DNA of 64,000 bases. Source: Pristionchus mayeri. Taxonomy: Eukaryota > Nematoda > Chromadorea > Rhabditida > Neodiplogasteridae. The stretch is from assembly GCA_036245805.1 (NCBI GenBank), contig BTRK01000002.1:26777067-26841066 (forward strand), in the 5' to 3' direction. The translations under genes and the position numbers were made by a program. Under the pieces are notes generated by a model that was given only the letters and a program-made list of their open reading frames with translations, was not told where the DNA came from and searched no databases. This document shows, one piece after another, positions 12,701-24,248 of this stretch (position 1 is its first letter; each line of letters begins with the position of its first letter).

Positions 12701-15700
12701 TTCGGAAAGTTTCTTTCTTTTATGTATATCATGCTAATTATTGTGGCCATCGACCTCGATGATGTTGTCTATCTATGATATAAATGAGACTATCTGATAG
12801 AATCGAGCTTTTTTAATGAGAGATTAGATACCTAAGGTAGTTTTTCGAACTCTACCTGAAAAGTTGATCTAGACACTTTTTCAAAATGGAAATATATTTT
12901 TTGCTATACAGTTATATGTGAATCCTTTCAGATAGTCTCTCATATGATCCCGTTTGCGTAAGATTCGAGCAGATTTGGCCGCTTCACCGACAGTGCAAAA
13001 ATCACGATTCTCTATAAAACTACATTTTGGGGTTTTCGAGGGTGCTGAAAACGGTGGGCATCCTCATTTTGCACTCAGAGCTTTCGTTGACTCCAGACGG
13101 CGTCACGTCGAAAACAGTATTTCGCGCATTTCGCCCCTCGGAAAAGTGCTAAACTTACATAAATGAGGTTTCCGCGGTACAATTTCATGCTGATTTCGCC
13201 TATTCACTTCATTTTTCATGAATTATTAAATTAAATTTTAAAATTTCAACTTTTCGAAGACACAACTTCGAGCCAAATAAGTTGCATGGTTGAAACCGGC
13301 GTGACAAGTAGATTCAGAATCTCAAATGTCATCGATTTGTTTCCATCCGGTTTTCGAAAATGGAGTAAACACGTGAGCCGAGAACAGTAATAAACGCTCC
13401 ACTATCTTCCTCTTCCCTAGAGAGTCTCGCCTCTTCCTCTTCCCTAGAGAGTCTCGCCTCTTCCTCTTCCCTAGAGAGTCTCGCCTCTTCCTCTTCCCTA
13501 GAGAGGAAGAGGCGAGAGAGTGTGGTGATACGAGAGAGCACAGAGGGAATGAGAGGGAAGACGAGGGATTTGCGCCGATTTCGCTCCATTTCCTCTCACT
13601 ATTTCACTCCAATTTCGAAAGCCGCATGGAGAAAATCGATGAAATTTTAGATTTTGAATTTACTCGTCACGCCATCCATGTGACGAGAAAAGTCTTCGAA
13701 AAGTTGAAATTTTAAAATTTATTGTATTAATTCATGAAAAATGAAGTGGATAGGCGTAATTATCATGAAATTCTACCCAGGAAATCATTCACGTAATTTC
13801 CCACTTTCCGGAGGTTCGAAATACGCGAAAACATGTTTTCGACGTGACGCCGTCTGGAGTCAAAGAAGGCTCTGAGTGCAAAATGAGTATGCTCACCACA
13901 TATTAGTGCCCCCGCCCCGGCGGGGGCACTAATATGCTAGCGGAGTAGGTTTCGCGTGCTAGCGGAGTAGGTTTCGCAATCACTCGTTGCGAAACTTGTT
14001 GACGTCCGATCTCTCTCCCTCCCCGTTTCGCAATCATTGCGCAATCCGGTCAGACGGAAACACAGACACTGCGCTTTATATATAGGTATAGATATATGTT
14101 AGGGCCTTGGTAGTGGAATACTGCAATGTTTAAATCGCATCTAGAACCATAGCAGGATTGAAAAAAACAAAAAATATCAATTATCAAACCACCTGAAAGA
14201 AGCAGAATTGGAGTGTTTTTTTAGTTGTGCTTTTTTTCCCCGAGTACTAGATGCCTACCCAGCCATATTGATCGAAAATTCCGGCATAATCTTTTCTTTC
14301 ATGCCCACATCAACTTCAAAAAACCGCAAGATGAATGGCTAAGTTTAAACAAAGGAGAAGTGAATAATGTCCGTTCAAAAAAAGAATCTTTCCGAATAAC
14401 CTGATACTATGAGAACCAATTTTTTAATACAAAAAAATAGTATCACATGGGAAAAACGCAATAAGAAACCCACGGGATCATATATAAAGAAGTCTTTGTC
14501 CACTTCAATATATACTTTGTCTTTCCAATATAGCGTTTTATTATGCTCGCATTTAACGTCCCCATCATCCTGCTCTTTAACCTAAAATTAATTATGTTCA
14601 TTTGCAGATTGAATTTAAAATACCGCATTGCAAAAAACATCGTTAACATTGCAATTGTTTTTAAGCGGAGAGGCAAGAGTGCATAATTCTAAATTTGTCC
14701 ATAAAGTATTGAAATCCAAATAACAACTTACTTTCACACTGCACATTATTCGATGTTTCAACTTCTTGATATTCTCCTCCATTCATCGATAGATTCCACT
14801 TGGCAAATTCTCCTTCAGCATTCACACACGTCATATTTGCATCCTTATAAGGCCTTTTATTGATCAAAGTCCGAGTGATTTATCCGCACTGAAAAGAAAT
14901 ATGTCCAAAAATAAAAAAAATCGATTACATACCGAGAAAGTGGCGCATTCATTCCATTTTGTTTTTGTAAACATTGGTATAGTTTCACAGTTGTGACAGG
15001 GATTTTCGCATTTAGTACATACTGAATATATTCCTTTATTATGCTTTGCAAATAAATGTAGACTCACTCTTTTTTGCACATTTAACTCGAATTGATGATT
15101 TTTCAAAAGGCACTTCTCCCTCAGCGAGATATCCAGAAAAAATTCCAGAGTTGCAACTCGCGTATTTCACTTCATCCCATGAGTCCGCAAATTTAACCCT
15201 GATTTTGATTATAAAGGTAAAAACTTGAAGTAATTTTTAAATAAAGTTGCAAAACATTATGGACTCTCTCGGATAAATTGTATTCAAAATTTCTACAACA
15301 AAAATAGGTTAATGTGTCACGAGTTTGTTAGAGGTATAATTTCATTTGGCGGTAAACTGATTCTGTCTTTAACACAATTTTACTCCGAAAATATCTGTTT
15401 AAACCAATACTACCAACAGAAGTTCTCGTTCATCCGTACAAGTCATCGAGAAGCAGTTCTTTGGCTGAAAATGTAGTTTCCGGGCCAAAATTGCGAATAA
15501 TAGAAAAAAGTTTTGCTGTCAAAATGCAACGATGAGTCGGTTTATTCATGCTTTCTCGAACACAAACAACTAATCGAAAGTGTGCATCTAACACACAATC
15601 AAACGCTTTAGGGGTAGACTAAACCTTAGAGGTAAAAGTTCTTCTCATTCACCATTGCACAGTCTTCAGTTTTCTCACAATCCTTATCACGATCGTAGAA

Positions 15701-17389
15701 ATATGTGATGTTCTTGCGAATACATCGGAATTTGAGTGGATACACTTCGTTTCGGGATATCGACCCATTCTTGAATGCAACTTCGAATGAATCAGTTTCT
15801 TTAGAGCATTGAGCACTATTGAGATCCTGCCATCCACTGAAGTGATAAATATATTCATCTTTTATATGCATATCAGATTGTAAAATTGCTCGTACTAATT
15901 GATTTTTCCTTGCAAATCAAATAAATGCGCTTGCAACCCATAGTCAGTATTGCAAGCTACAACTTTCGAAATTTCGGATAAGAATGGCTGAAAATTCGAC
16001 TTTTGTATAATTACAAGCTATTCCATTATATACCGTTTCACATTCGCTATCACTTTCACATTCTGGCGAGTTGTACCTATTAAATGAAGTGCAACTGGCT
16101 GTAAAATATTAATAAGATGGTACACAATTAATAGAATATCTCAAGTTTTGCCCCAAGAGCTTTAGACGCTATAACTTACATCTCCTGCATCTATATGATA
16201 AAGAGAAGTTTGTGATCGTAATATAAGATCCGATGTGAAGCTCAAATTCGGTGTATATCCCATTTGCCCTGTCGCATTCTAATTCGGCCTTTGATTCGTT
16301 TTCACGAGGATGCACGTCGGCCCATTGGATCCCATTGACATACATGTCGGGATCAATCCTTAAGATATCAATTGCCATATGCGATGCATTTAGATACTAC
16401 TAAGAATCTCAAAAAACTCACTGCATAACTCCACTCTCACAGTGGCGAATTTCTTTCGAACTCTTTGCATCAATTCGCCAGAATGGCTGAATGTGATTAT
16501 ATTACAAAGTTGTGCGAAAAAAATTTCCAAAAAAGTTTTTTTCAACAGAAATATACCTCATAGTAGCAAATCGTTTTGTTCAATCCACTAAATAGTGAAT
16601 ATTTAGTCGTACATCCATAAGCATCGGAGGCAGCGGCCCTATCACACGCTGCAATTTTCATGTATTGAGTGAGGATGTAGGGGCAAATTATGTTAAAAAT
16701 AGAAAGACAATTCACTTATTCAAAATAATCATCGCAATATCTTTTCGATTCAACTTATGAAAAAAAATTTTTTATTATTTTATTGTACTGACTAACATAT
16801 TTCAATCACCTTCCATATGTTTGTGGTGAAAAGGTAACCCAAATAAATTTGTCAAAACATCTATAGAAACTCTCCAACAGCACATTCTTCAGGGGCCACT
16901 TCGCACTCCTTCAACTATTCGTAACTTGAATCAAATAAAAAGATAAGAAAATTAGATTCTGGAGATTCCAGTAAAGTTACAGTGAGCCACAAAACTGTCT
17001 TGTCTGCTCTCAGAATCAATTTTGCTGATACTCCATCTTTAACACCATAGAAACTTTCATTTAGACTAATTCACATTCACAAATGGTTGATGTTCTAACC
17101 CTTTACAGGCTCTTGGTTTCCACTGGATTCCGTCACCGGCTTGCCATCTGGGCCCGTCACTGTCTCCGTGCGAACCGTCGTAGTCGTAGAAAGCACTAAA
17201 ACATTTTTCTAAAATTTTATATAAAAATGATTATTAGTACAATTGTAATTGTTCTCCTATTTCAGCCTCAAAATGAATTCTTGTGAAGCTCACGAATCTC
17301 CGTCACGGTGCTTCCATCACGGTCCATTGCTGGATTCCCGTCGCTGTCCGTGACGTCGATGCGATGAGGAGTCGTCGTAGTAAGGGGAA
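6709..17389 (-). CDS. Large type I membrane protein with repeated Cys/Trp modules
   Basis: About 30 short exons encode an ectodomain of related modules, one transmembrane helix and a cytosolic tail. I do not recognise a named family; the modules recall CCP/sushi domains. Module types recur: a Trp module (FADSWDEVKYASC at 15195, SGWNDASSIVC at 12137, NQWKEIDNLRC at 11750, FADEWVNVDSESPRC at 9718, GKNVWRSVM at 8880, SEPWVKMEGVKKVYC at 7720); a CxxCxNPCxxC module (15020 and 11470); a CGxITRTxIN module (14885 and 11240); a CHHGC...NEC module (12400, 10700); a GLQ module (15945, 12235, 10085). The helix is in exon 7247-7385. The tail uses exons 7077-7196, 6892-6957 and 6709-6811, which close exactly in phase and end IKLVAI. 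Two upstream Thr/Asp-rich exons (17290-17389, 17113-17195) may be the stalk or a separate gene. The true start was not found. The internal structure is approximate. Confidence 0.6.
10371..10615. repeat. MITE with tRNA-like core, in an intron
   Basis: The ends AGTGTCAGCAAAATTGAAC and GTAACTTTGCTGACACT are inverted, and the similarity continues inward through TTTTGACGCTGTTAT / ATGACAGCGTCAAAA and GACCTAGC / GCTAGGTC. The core between the arms looks like a decayed tRNA on the minus strand (separate entry). The element lies in an intron of the Cys-module gene. Confidence 0.7.
10466..10531 (-). pseudogene. tRNA-like sequence inside a MITE
   Basis: Read on the minus strand, GGGTAGG pairs with CCCACCC at the two ends (six of seven pairs), TTGCTTAGTGGTAAAGC resembles the A box and D arm, and GGATTCGATTCCC resembles the B box and T arm. 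At 66 bp it is shorter than a normal tRNA and the anticodon arm is poor. It is best read as a tRNA pseudogene or tRNA-derived SINE head captured in the element. Confidence 0.45.
12570..12667. repeat. Short palindromic MITE, in an intron
   Basis: CGGCTCTGTACGGATTGG and CCAATCCGTACATAGCCG are inverted at the two ends, GGGTGGA / TCCACCC pair further in, and a perfect TGAGCGAGCTCGCTCA palindrome sits inside. It has no coding capacity and lies in an intron of the Cys-module gene. Confidence 0.7.
12938..13893. repeat. Foldback element, family F copy 1 (right end truncated)
   Basis: The block GACTCCAGACGGCGTCACGT (about 13088) is inverted at 13840, with further inverted blocks CATGCTGATTTCGCCTA, TTCATTTTTCATGAAT and TTTCAACTTTTCGAAGA. 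The middle carries a Glu/Arg-like 27-bp tandem repeat. The sequence is clearly related to the foldback at 18090-19148, sharing AAGATTCGAGCAGAT, GGTGCTGAAAACG and CGTCACGTCGAAAAC blocks. The right arm stops short of the left arm's outer segment. Confidence 0.75.
13397..13505. repeat. 27-bp tandem repeat, about four copies
   Basis: The unit contains CCTCTTCCTCTTCCCTAG followed by AGAGTCTCG, repeated head to tail without spacers. The reverse strand would read ARLSREEEE repeatedly. It lies at the centre of a foldback, so I take it as repeat DNA rather than protein coding. Confidence 0.85.
13904..13990. repeat. GC-rich palindrome and 22-bp direct duplication
   Basis: AGTGCCCCCGCC and GGCGGGGGCACT form an almost perfect hairpin around 13905-13931. 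It is followed by two direct copies of GTGCTAGCGGAGTAGGTTTC (about 13936 and 13958) and then an inverted GTTTCGCAA / TTGCGAAAC pair. Confidence 0.7.
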
Positions 17390-17688
17390 CTGAAACACAA
17401 CTATTTTAATTCGATCGCTCCCTCCTAAAGTCCAAAATCACCTTAATTGTCTTAAGAACTAGAGGCATATAGCAGCTTTTATATTCCAAATTCCCCAATG
17501 GCCACCTCTCCACACTAAAAAATGGAAGGCCATTGAGATACGTTCTGCTCGGTCCCATGTGAGAACTATTTTGCATGTCAAACAATATTTACATTTCCAA
17601 ACTCAAATCATAACCGACATGGCGAATTGCTATCGTAGGAGCGGCTCTCCAGCTTCATTAGCATCATCAACAGCAAGAATCGCCATGA

Positions 17689-17838
17689 TGACGTCATCTA
17701 AATTTGAATTTGACATATTGATCATAATTATGATGTCATCGAAATAACTGTTGACGTCATCTGATTAATACCATCATAAAATATTTCGCTATCATGCATT
17801 ACATTAGTTCTAGTTGACCTACATTTTTGATGACGTCA
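17689..17838. promoter_or_regulatory. Cluster of three CRE-like TGACGTCA palindromes
   Basis: Exact TGACGTCA occurs at 17689-17696, 17752-17759 and 17831-17838, with a near copy (TGATGTCA) around 17731. TGACGTCA is the classical binding site of CREB/ATF bZIP factors. The cluster lies 300 to 450 bp upstream of the most 5' exon I can place for the minus-strand membrane-protein gene, so it could belong to that promoter. Binding is an inference. Confidence 0.45.
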
Positions 17839-18089
17839 TAATAAATATAAATACTTTCGAAAATAGATAAAAATGACCACCGTCGGAGGACCGTCAACCG
17901 ATCGGCGCGAGAGGAAAGAGCGAGAGTGAGGAGAGGAGGAGGGAGAAGTTCAATTAGTGGATCGAACAACAATTTGATTGCGACGCATACGTGCGAGTTG
18001 CTGAAATATGCGTCTTTTCAAATTACGCCATCAAAAGTTCAATTATTTGAAAATTGTTCTCGTTCAAAACTTTTTATTCCTAATAAATG

Positions 18090-19148
18090 AGAGAACGTAT
18101 AGGAGGCAGTTTGCCTAAGAATCGAGCAGATTCGGAGAGTTCTGGCGCAGTCCAAAAATATCATTTCTCTGAAACTCGGTGATTTGGGGGTATCTAAGGT
18201 GCTGAAAACGATTGGCACATTCATTTTGCCCCCAGAGTCGTCGTTGGCTCCAGACGACGTCACGTCTAAAACACATTTACTAGTATAACATTGCTCTATA
18301 ATTTGCTAAAATTACTTGAACATGATTCCCCCCCGGGATGGATGTTGAGTATATTTTCATGCTAGTTACGTCTATCCACTTAATTTTTCACGAATTTTAA
18401 AAATTACTTTAAAAAATACATCTTTTCTCTAAGGCTAAAGTGACCTTAGCAAGTTACATGGTTAGAAGCGGCATGACGAGACGATTCAGAATCTCTATTT
18501 TCGTCCAATTTGATGCAGCGAGTTTTAAAACAGAAAAATTTTACTGACTCCAGAAGTGGGCAAATCTAGCAATTTCACCCTCTCCCTGCCCTCCCTCGTC
18601 AGTTTACCCCCTGGCAGTTCCCTCGCCTCCTCACTCTCTCGCATCTGCACTCTCTCTCGCTTCTCTCGAGGGAGGGGAAGGATATGAGGGGTGAAGCTGC
18701 TACGTTTGCCCACGTTTTGACATCAGTAATATTTGGCTGTTTTAAAACTCGCTGCATCAAATTTGACGAAAATGGAGATTCTGAATCGTCTCGTCATGCC
18801 GCTTCTAACCATGTAAATTGCTAAGGTCACTTTTGCCTCTGAGAAAAGATGTATTTTCAAAACTCATTTTAGTAATTCATGAAAAATGAACTGGATAGGC
18901 GTAATCAGCATGAAATTCTACCCCGGGAACCATGTTCACGTAATTTTAGCACATTCGAGAGCAACGTTATATTAGAAAATTTGTTTTCGACGTGACGTCG
19001 TCTGGAGCCAACGACGACTCTGGAGGCAAAATCAATGGGCCCACCGTTTTGAGCACCTCAGATAACCCCAAATCACTGAGTTTACGAGAAATGAGATTTT
19101 TGAGCTGTGCCGGATCTTGCTCGATTCTTAGGCAAGCGGTCTCATAGA
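18090..19148. repeat. Foldback element, family F copy 2
   Basis: Left-arm blocks GCCTAAGAATCGAGCAGAT (about 18113), CGTCGTTGGCTCCAGACGAC (18239) and ACATGGTTAGAAGCGGCATG (18457) recur inverted in the right arm (for example at 18994 and 19127). The arms, near 500 bp each, meet around 18625 in a CTCTC-rich core. No transposase is visible. It is a relative of the element at 12938-13893. Confidence 0.8.
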
Positions 19149-19621
19149 CATAATCCACTTATGCATTATTATTGCAATGAGAATGAAATTGCATTAATCA
19201 TTCGCACTACATCCATGTTTACCTCTGCAAAACCCCTTGATTGCACAGAATGCAGTTTGATGCTCGGAGGCACAGATCACTCAGGGGACTACTTCACTCC
19301 TCTCTAAGCACACATTTCGCCCACTGGCCGCAATGATAAATGACGCAGATGCTGATTATCATGAGCAGGCAGTGATATGCAGACCCCTGGCTCGGACAGA
19401 CCCCTCGATTGCCCTGAATGGTGCCGGAAAACGCCCTGTTCTATGATGCTTATCACCGTTTCCTGCACGGGTCCATCTATCAATCGTGCTCTTAAAATCA
19501 TGAACTCTCCCTCACTTTTGAATCTCACATTCTCCGAATCCACGCCCTCCTCTATTTCAAATGCTGTCGCGCTTGCCTTGGATAAAATAAATTATATATT
19601 TCAGGAATCAGGGTGGCAGAA

Positions 19622-22600
19622 ATGGCAAGGTTGCGGCAACTCTCTCTACTCATCGTCTCCCTCCAGCTGACGTTCGTGTTATCCTGGAATCCCTCGCCTG
19701 CTTTACTGGCAGCCCTGGTAGACCCGTCGCAGGTTGATGCTGGTATGCCGCAACAGGTGAGTAGAACATCATATCATCATCATATTTATCCTGACGTCAG
19801 GCACAATGGTCCTGCAGGAGGGTGACTTCAGTGTGGAGGGAATGGGGATCTTCGGTCTCAGAGCGTCGTTAGGTCAAGGGATGGGATCTTCTTTGGCTTC
19901 TCTGGTCAACTGTAGGGACGATCGTGACGGATCTCCGTTGAGCATCGAAGTAGATCATCCTGCCGCCGAACACCTGACTTGCGCCGGTTAGGAACTCACA
20001 ATGCAGACAGCGGGGCTTTCTTGACGGTAGATCACTCGAGACGATGGGAATCCGTCCGTGCTCCTCCTCTTGAAGTGTACCAAGTAGGCGATACTCTCCG
20101 GGTTGCCCAAGCTGACGGGAGAGGATTCCCCAAACTAGGTCGGAAAAGAGCGGGGTCAGGGACGACCGCCCATCACGAGCGCTAGAATGGAGAATGGAGA
20201 ATGGAGAATGGAGAAGAGTAGAACATTTTATTCAAATGTTGGATGTTATTGGGACTGTTTCTAATAGGATTCTATCACCATTTCTGAAGGTTGGGCACTT
20301 CAAATGGGAAAAAAAGAAGATCTCAGGTGCACATCGCGCTAACGAAGAACAATAAGGAGATGTCGGCGACATGGGTGACGTTCGACGAAGGTTTGTATCT
20401 CAATTTGTCATTCTTTTCTCTCTCTCCTAACCAATAGTTTTGTAAACTTTTGACACATAAAATACAATATACAATAATAGTCCAACATTTCAGTTCCTCA
20501 GCAGATCAACTATCGCAAAGTCTTCACCACGAAAACGTTCACAACCATGGCGGAAACCACAAAGTAGGTTTTTTCTTGAATTGAGAGAGAATAATTCATC
20601 ACGGTAAAGAGAAGATTATAATATTGAATCTTCTAGATTTGTTAATCCAACCGGCTGGGTCCGATACATTCACCGGGCAGTGATGACGGGTCTTGCGCCT
20701 GGAGAATCCTATGGTAAGCTGTCGCGCGTGATTGCTGAATCGTATGCGTTGCCCTTTCAGCGTATCAAGTGGGTCGGCCTGGCTACCTTTCGAAGGAGTT
20801 CGTTTTCAAGCAGTTGCCGCTGCAACCGCCCTACAATATTCTGGTAAGCAGCCGCGACGCACGAGTGACGCGTCGCGGTTGTCATCGTTGATGTGCAGGT
20901 GTTCGGCGACCTGGGCGTGTACAATGGCGAGAGCATTCCCAGTCTGCTGCAGGAGGCGGAGAGGAAGTCAGTCGACCTGCTCGTTACTATCGGTAAGGGG
21001 GGTAAACAATAACAATAACATCAAGAATAAAAACAATAACAAAAACAACAAAAACAACAACAGCAACAACAATAACAACGACAACGATGTGCAGGTGACT
21101 ACGCGTACAATCTCTTCGACGACGATGGTCAGAGGGGCGATCAATTCTTCGCTACGCTCGAACCGCTCTTCGCAACCGTACCCTTCATGGTCGTGGCGGG
21201 AAATCACGAGGCTGAGGTTTGATCGATACTTACCTCCAGTAATTTATGAATTTAACCAAGTGAGAACCCACATTAATAAAATTTTGGAAATGGCAATTCA
21301 TTCATTAAAGAAACCGAATCTCAGGAGAGCTGGAGGGCGAACTTCACCACCTACAAGAACTCGTTCACGATGCCCAACGAGGGCTATGGAGACAATCAGT
21401 TCTACAGGTTAAACAGACTACCAATTACGATAAAATATATAGAACAAGACTGAATATTTAAATTTTTAGAAAGGAAGGCTTATAGAAATATAATTATATT
21501 TTGCAGTTTTGACCTCGGACCAATCCACTTCATCGGACTTTCCTCTGAGTTCTACGGTTTTCACTATCTGCACGGCGTCGAACCAGTTTACGTCCAGTAC
21601 GATTGGCTCACTAAGGATCTGGAGGTGAGACATCCTCATTATTTTTCATTCGTTTGGTTTTCATTATTACATATGGGCTTACTGGACTGAATTGCATGAA
21701 CAGTATGTGATTGTTATCACTCGATTCTCGAAGCACACGATGTTTGAACATCAAACAGCTGTCAACGTGTACTGATAAGAGAACGAAACCCTAGCCTCAC
21801 TCTGCCATGTGACGTGCTAATTTTCGAGAGGAGACCATAAGGAAATAAATTGATTTGATTCAAGGCATTCCATTATTGCATAATTACTTACTTAGTATTG
21901 GGAAAGCCTTGGAAGGCACATGAAGTTGAAATAAAACTTTAAAGTGTATATTTTTCAGACAGCGAACAAGAATCGTGGTGCTCGCCCATGGGTCTTCGCC
22001 TATCTCCATCGTCCCTTCTACTGCTCTAATCAGAACAGTGAAGAGTGCACCGACTTCGAGAACAAGCTGGTGAATCAGAGATAAGAAGTCTGAATGTTGG
22101 CAGATTTAGCGAATTTGATTTACGAAATTGATTCAGTGAAAGATGCTGCATCAGTACAAAAAAGTAATAATTTTGAACATTTTCCAGGTGCGCGACGGAT
22201 TACTCTCGATGCCCGGTCTGGAATCGATCTTCATTGAACAAGTGGGTGCTACAGTTAGAATTATGTTATCGATGCTGTTTTCATATCTACTATAGTAACA
22301 TTTATTAAAATATATTTCTTTAACATTATTCGACAATTATCTTTTAAGGGAGTAGACATCACCTTCATGGGTCACGAGCACTCATACGAGCGCTTCCTGC
22401 CCCGGTCACCAAAATCGAAAGAGGTTTTCCTATTTATTTTAATTTTAAAGCCATGTTTTATATTGATGATAATATTGGGTACTGCAAGTGAAGCGTATTG
22501 CAAAATCGATTGTCAAAAGCTGTTTTTTTAACGAAAAACTAATACCCAGAGAAATAGTTGCCATCACAGGTAGCTTATCCGTACAAGAATCCAGCCGGGC

Positions 22601-23923
22601 CAATCTACATCATCTCTGGAGCAGCGGTATGTGCACAGACTAGATCGTTAGAATATCCTCTGGGATTTTCCGATAGCGCCATATAATATGGTCCATATTT
22701 GTCATATTTAAATAATTCATTTTTCAGGGTTGCCACTCAGGGCACGCGGACTTCGGCGATCCTGTGGAATACAGTGCAGCGAGGTGAGAGATGTTTAGCT
22801 TATCGTTGATCTTAGTAGTTCATGCTCGATCCCCCTTAAGCATTATGGTGAATTCACATATATGGCGCGAATTAATATTGTCTATAAGGAAGTCAGAATG
22901 AATTATTTATGCATTATGGTGTAATTTTTGGGTTACTGTAAGCGAGTGCAAAAGTTGGACGACTTTTCCCAATTGGTGTAACATAGGTTAAAATCGATTT
23001 TCAGACCAAATATACACCAATTGGGAAAAGTCGTCCAACTTTTGCACTCGCTTACAGTAACCCAAAATTACACCATAATGCATAAATAATTCATTTTTAC
23101 TTCCTTTTAGACAATATTAATTCGCGCCTTTTTACTGGAAGATGTATTCGCTCAAGCAGAAGCTATGACACAAATAATATTTCTCGGAGTTCTTGAAAAA
23201 ATTCTCAGGAATTGCATTCAATTCCGAAATAAAAGTGGAATTATCGATTTCCGGCGTTAGATGGAATCTGATCGAAAAACTCCCCGGAGTAAAAAAGTCT
23301 TAGAATTTGTCAAGGAAAGCAGCGCCCCTACCGCCGCAGTCATAGGAGTCGATTTAAAATTTCGATGTTACCGTAGTTAATTTTTCAAAATCCACGCCCG
23401 CGACCGCGCGGATGCGGATCGAAATTCTGGCGATTCTCGTCGGTTTCCCTCAACGAGGCCGACCTATTGGTGAAGTCAGTAGGAATTCGAATTTTTGGCC
23501 AGTGCCAAGTCTATTTCGATTCTGTCAGATAGTGTGTTATATTATTTCAATTTCTATATTCAATGATCATCGCAAAATTAATATTTATCATGAATGGCTG
23601 ATCTTCGATCTCAGGGTCACCGACTATGGCTACACTCGCATGTTTGTGCCCAACGCAACGCATATCCGCTTCGAGCAGTACTCGGTAAATCTTTAATTAA
23701 TTTTTCAATCCCTGAAGAATAATTACTAGGTAGAGAAGGATAAAATAGTCGACTCTGTCTGGATCTCCAAGGATCGCCAAACAAAGTTTGAGAAGGTTTG
23801 CTGATTTGAATTGCATTTTTTGATCTTTGATCTTTGTAGATTTCGAAAGGTGACGAGGCGGTTTTCTGTCATCCGAAGAACATGCACTGTCACCAGAGGA
23901 ATGAGGAAATAGACACGCAATGA
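19622..23923 (+). CDS. Purple acid phosphatase, secreted, 472 residues
   Basis: A dinuclear-metal phosphatase that hydrolyses phosphate monoesters, usually at acid pH. Seventeen exons close in phase: 19622-19756, 20327-20390, 20494-20563, 20637-20713, 20761-20843, 20899-20992, 21095-21216, 21325-21407, 21507-21624, 21959-22069, 22188-22241, 22349-22423, 22570-22626, 22728-22783, 23615-23684, 23730-23795, 23840-23923. Residues 1-21 are a signal peptide. A fibronectin-like N-terminal region follows (PQQVHIALTKNNKEMSATWV). All five metal-binding blocks are present: FGDLG (145-149), GDYAY (175-179), GNHE (210-213), AYLHRPFYC (296-304, His299) and GHEHSYER (345-352, His346 and His348). Length and order match animal and plant purple acid phosphatases. 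The ATG follows a TTTCAG at 19598-19603, which could be a trans-splice acceptor. Nothing suggests loss of activity. Likely lysosomal or extracellular. Confidence 0.93.
20184..20217. repeat. Short tandem repeat in phosphatase intron 1
   Basis: GAATGGA is repeated about four times head to tail (unit GAATGGAGA with overlaps) within the first intron of the phosphatase gene. Confidence 0.7.
21005..21087. repeat. AAC-rich simple repeat in phosphatase intron 6
   Basis: An imperfect AAC/AATAAC simple-sequence run fills most of the intron between exons 6 and 7. It reads as poly-Asn in one frame but is intronic because the flanking exons join in phase without it. Confidence 0.8.
22864..23128. repeat. 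Foldback MITE in phosphatase intron 14
   Basis: The ends GGCGCGAATTAATATTGTC and GACAATATTAATTCGCGCC are perfect inverted copies. Inverted identity runs inward through TTATGCATTATGGTGTAAT, GGGTTACTGTAAGCGAG and AAAGTTGGACGACTTTTCC, leaving a loop of only a few dozen bases. There is no coding content. Confidence 0.9.
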
Positions 23924-24248
23924 TCTTTGATCTTTTATGTATATTTGATTACGAGCTTACATTATACGTGTACTATGTATGTATTTCGTTTGTATTCTTC
24001 AGATAAATGCTGAAAAATTTCACTGGGTTTTACATCATAAAGTATTTGAATAGATGTGTAACGCATACACCACTTCCCATTTCCCGATGAATGCAATACA
24101 GTGGAGAGTGTTCTACTAATCTAACTTGCTTTAATCGATTCATATTATTCGAAAATCAGCAGAAATATTAAGAGCTGTAAATAAGTTCGGAAATTTCAGA
24201 TACAAATTTACTCAGGGCCTTGCTGATCGATGGCTTAATGTCAGTCTC

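Noticed and set aside
13329..13589. Minus-strand protein with SREEEEARL repeats
   Set aside because: It is the translation of a 27-bp tandem repeat at the centre of a foldback element, with no splice context.
17113..17389. Collagen gene exons
   Set aside because: The TGPDGKP and DSDGNP stretches lack Gly-X-Y periodicity; they read as Thr/Asp-rich linker instead.
20732..21412. 226-residue plus-strand open frame with poly-Asn
   Set aside because: It overlaps phosphatase exons 5-8 in another frame and crosses the AAC-rich intron. The phosphatase frame explains the region.
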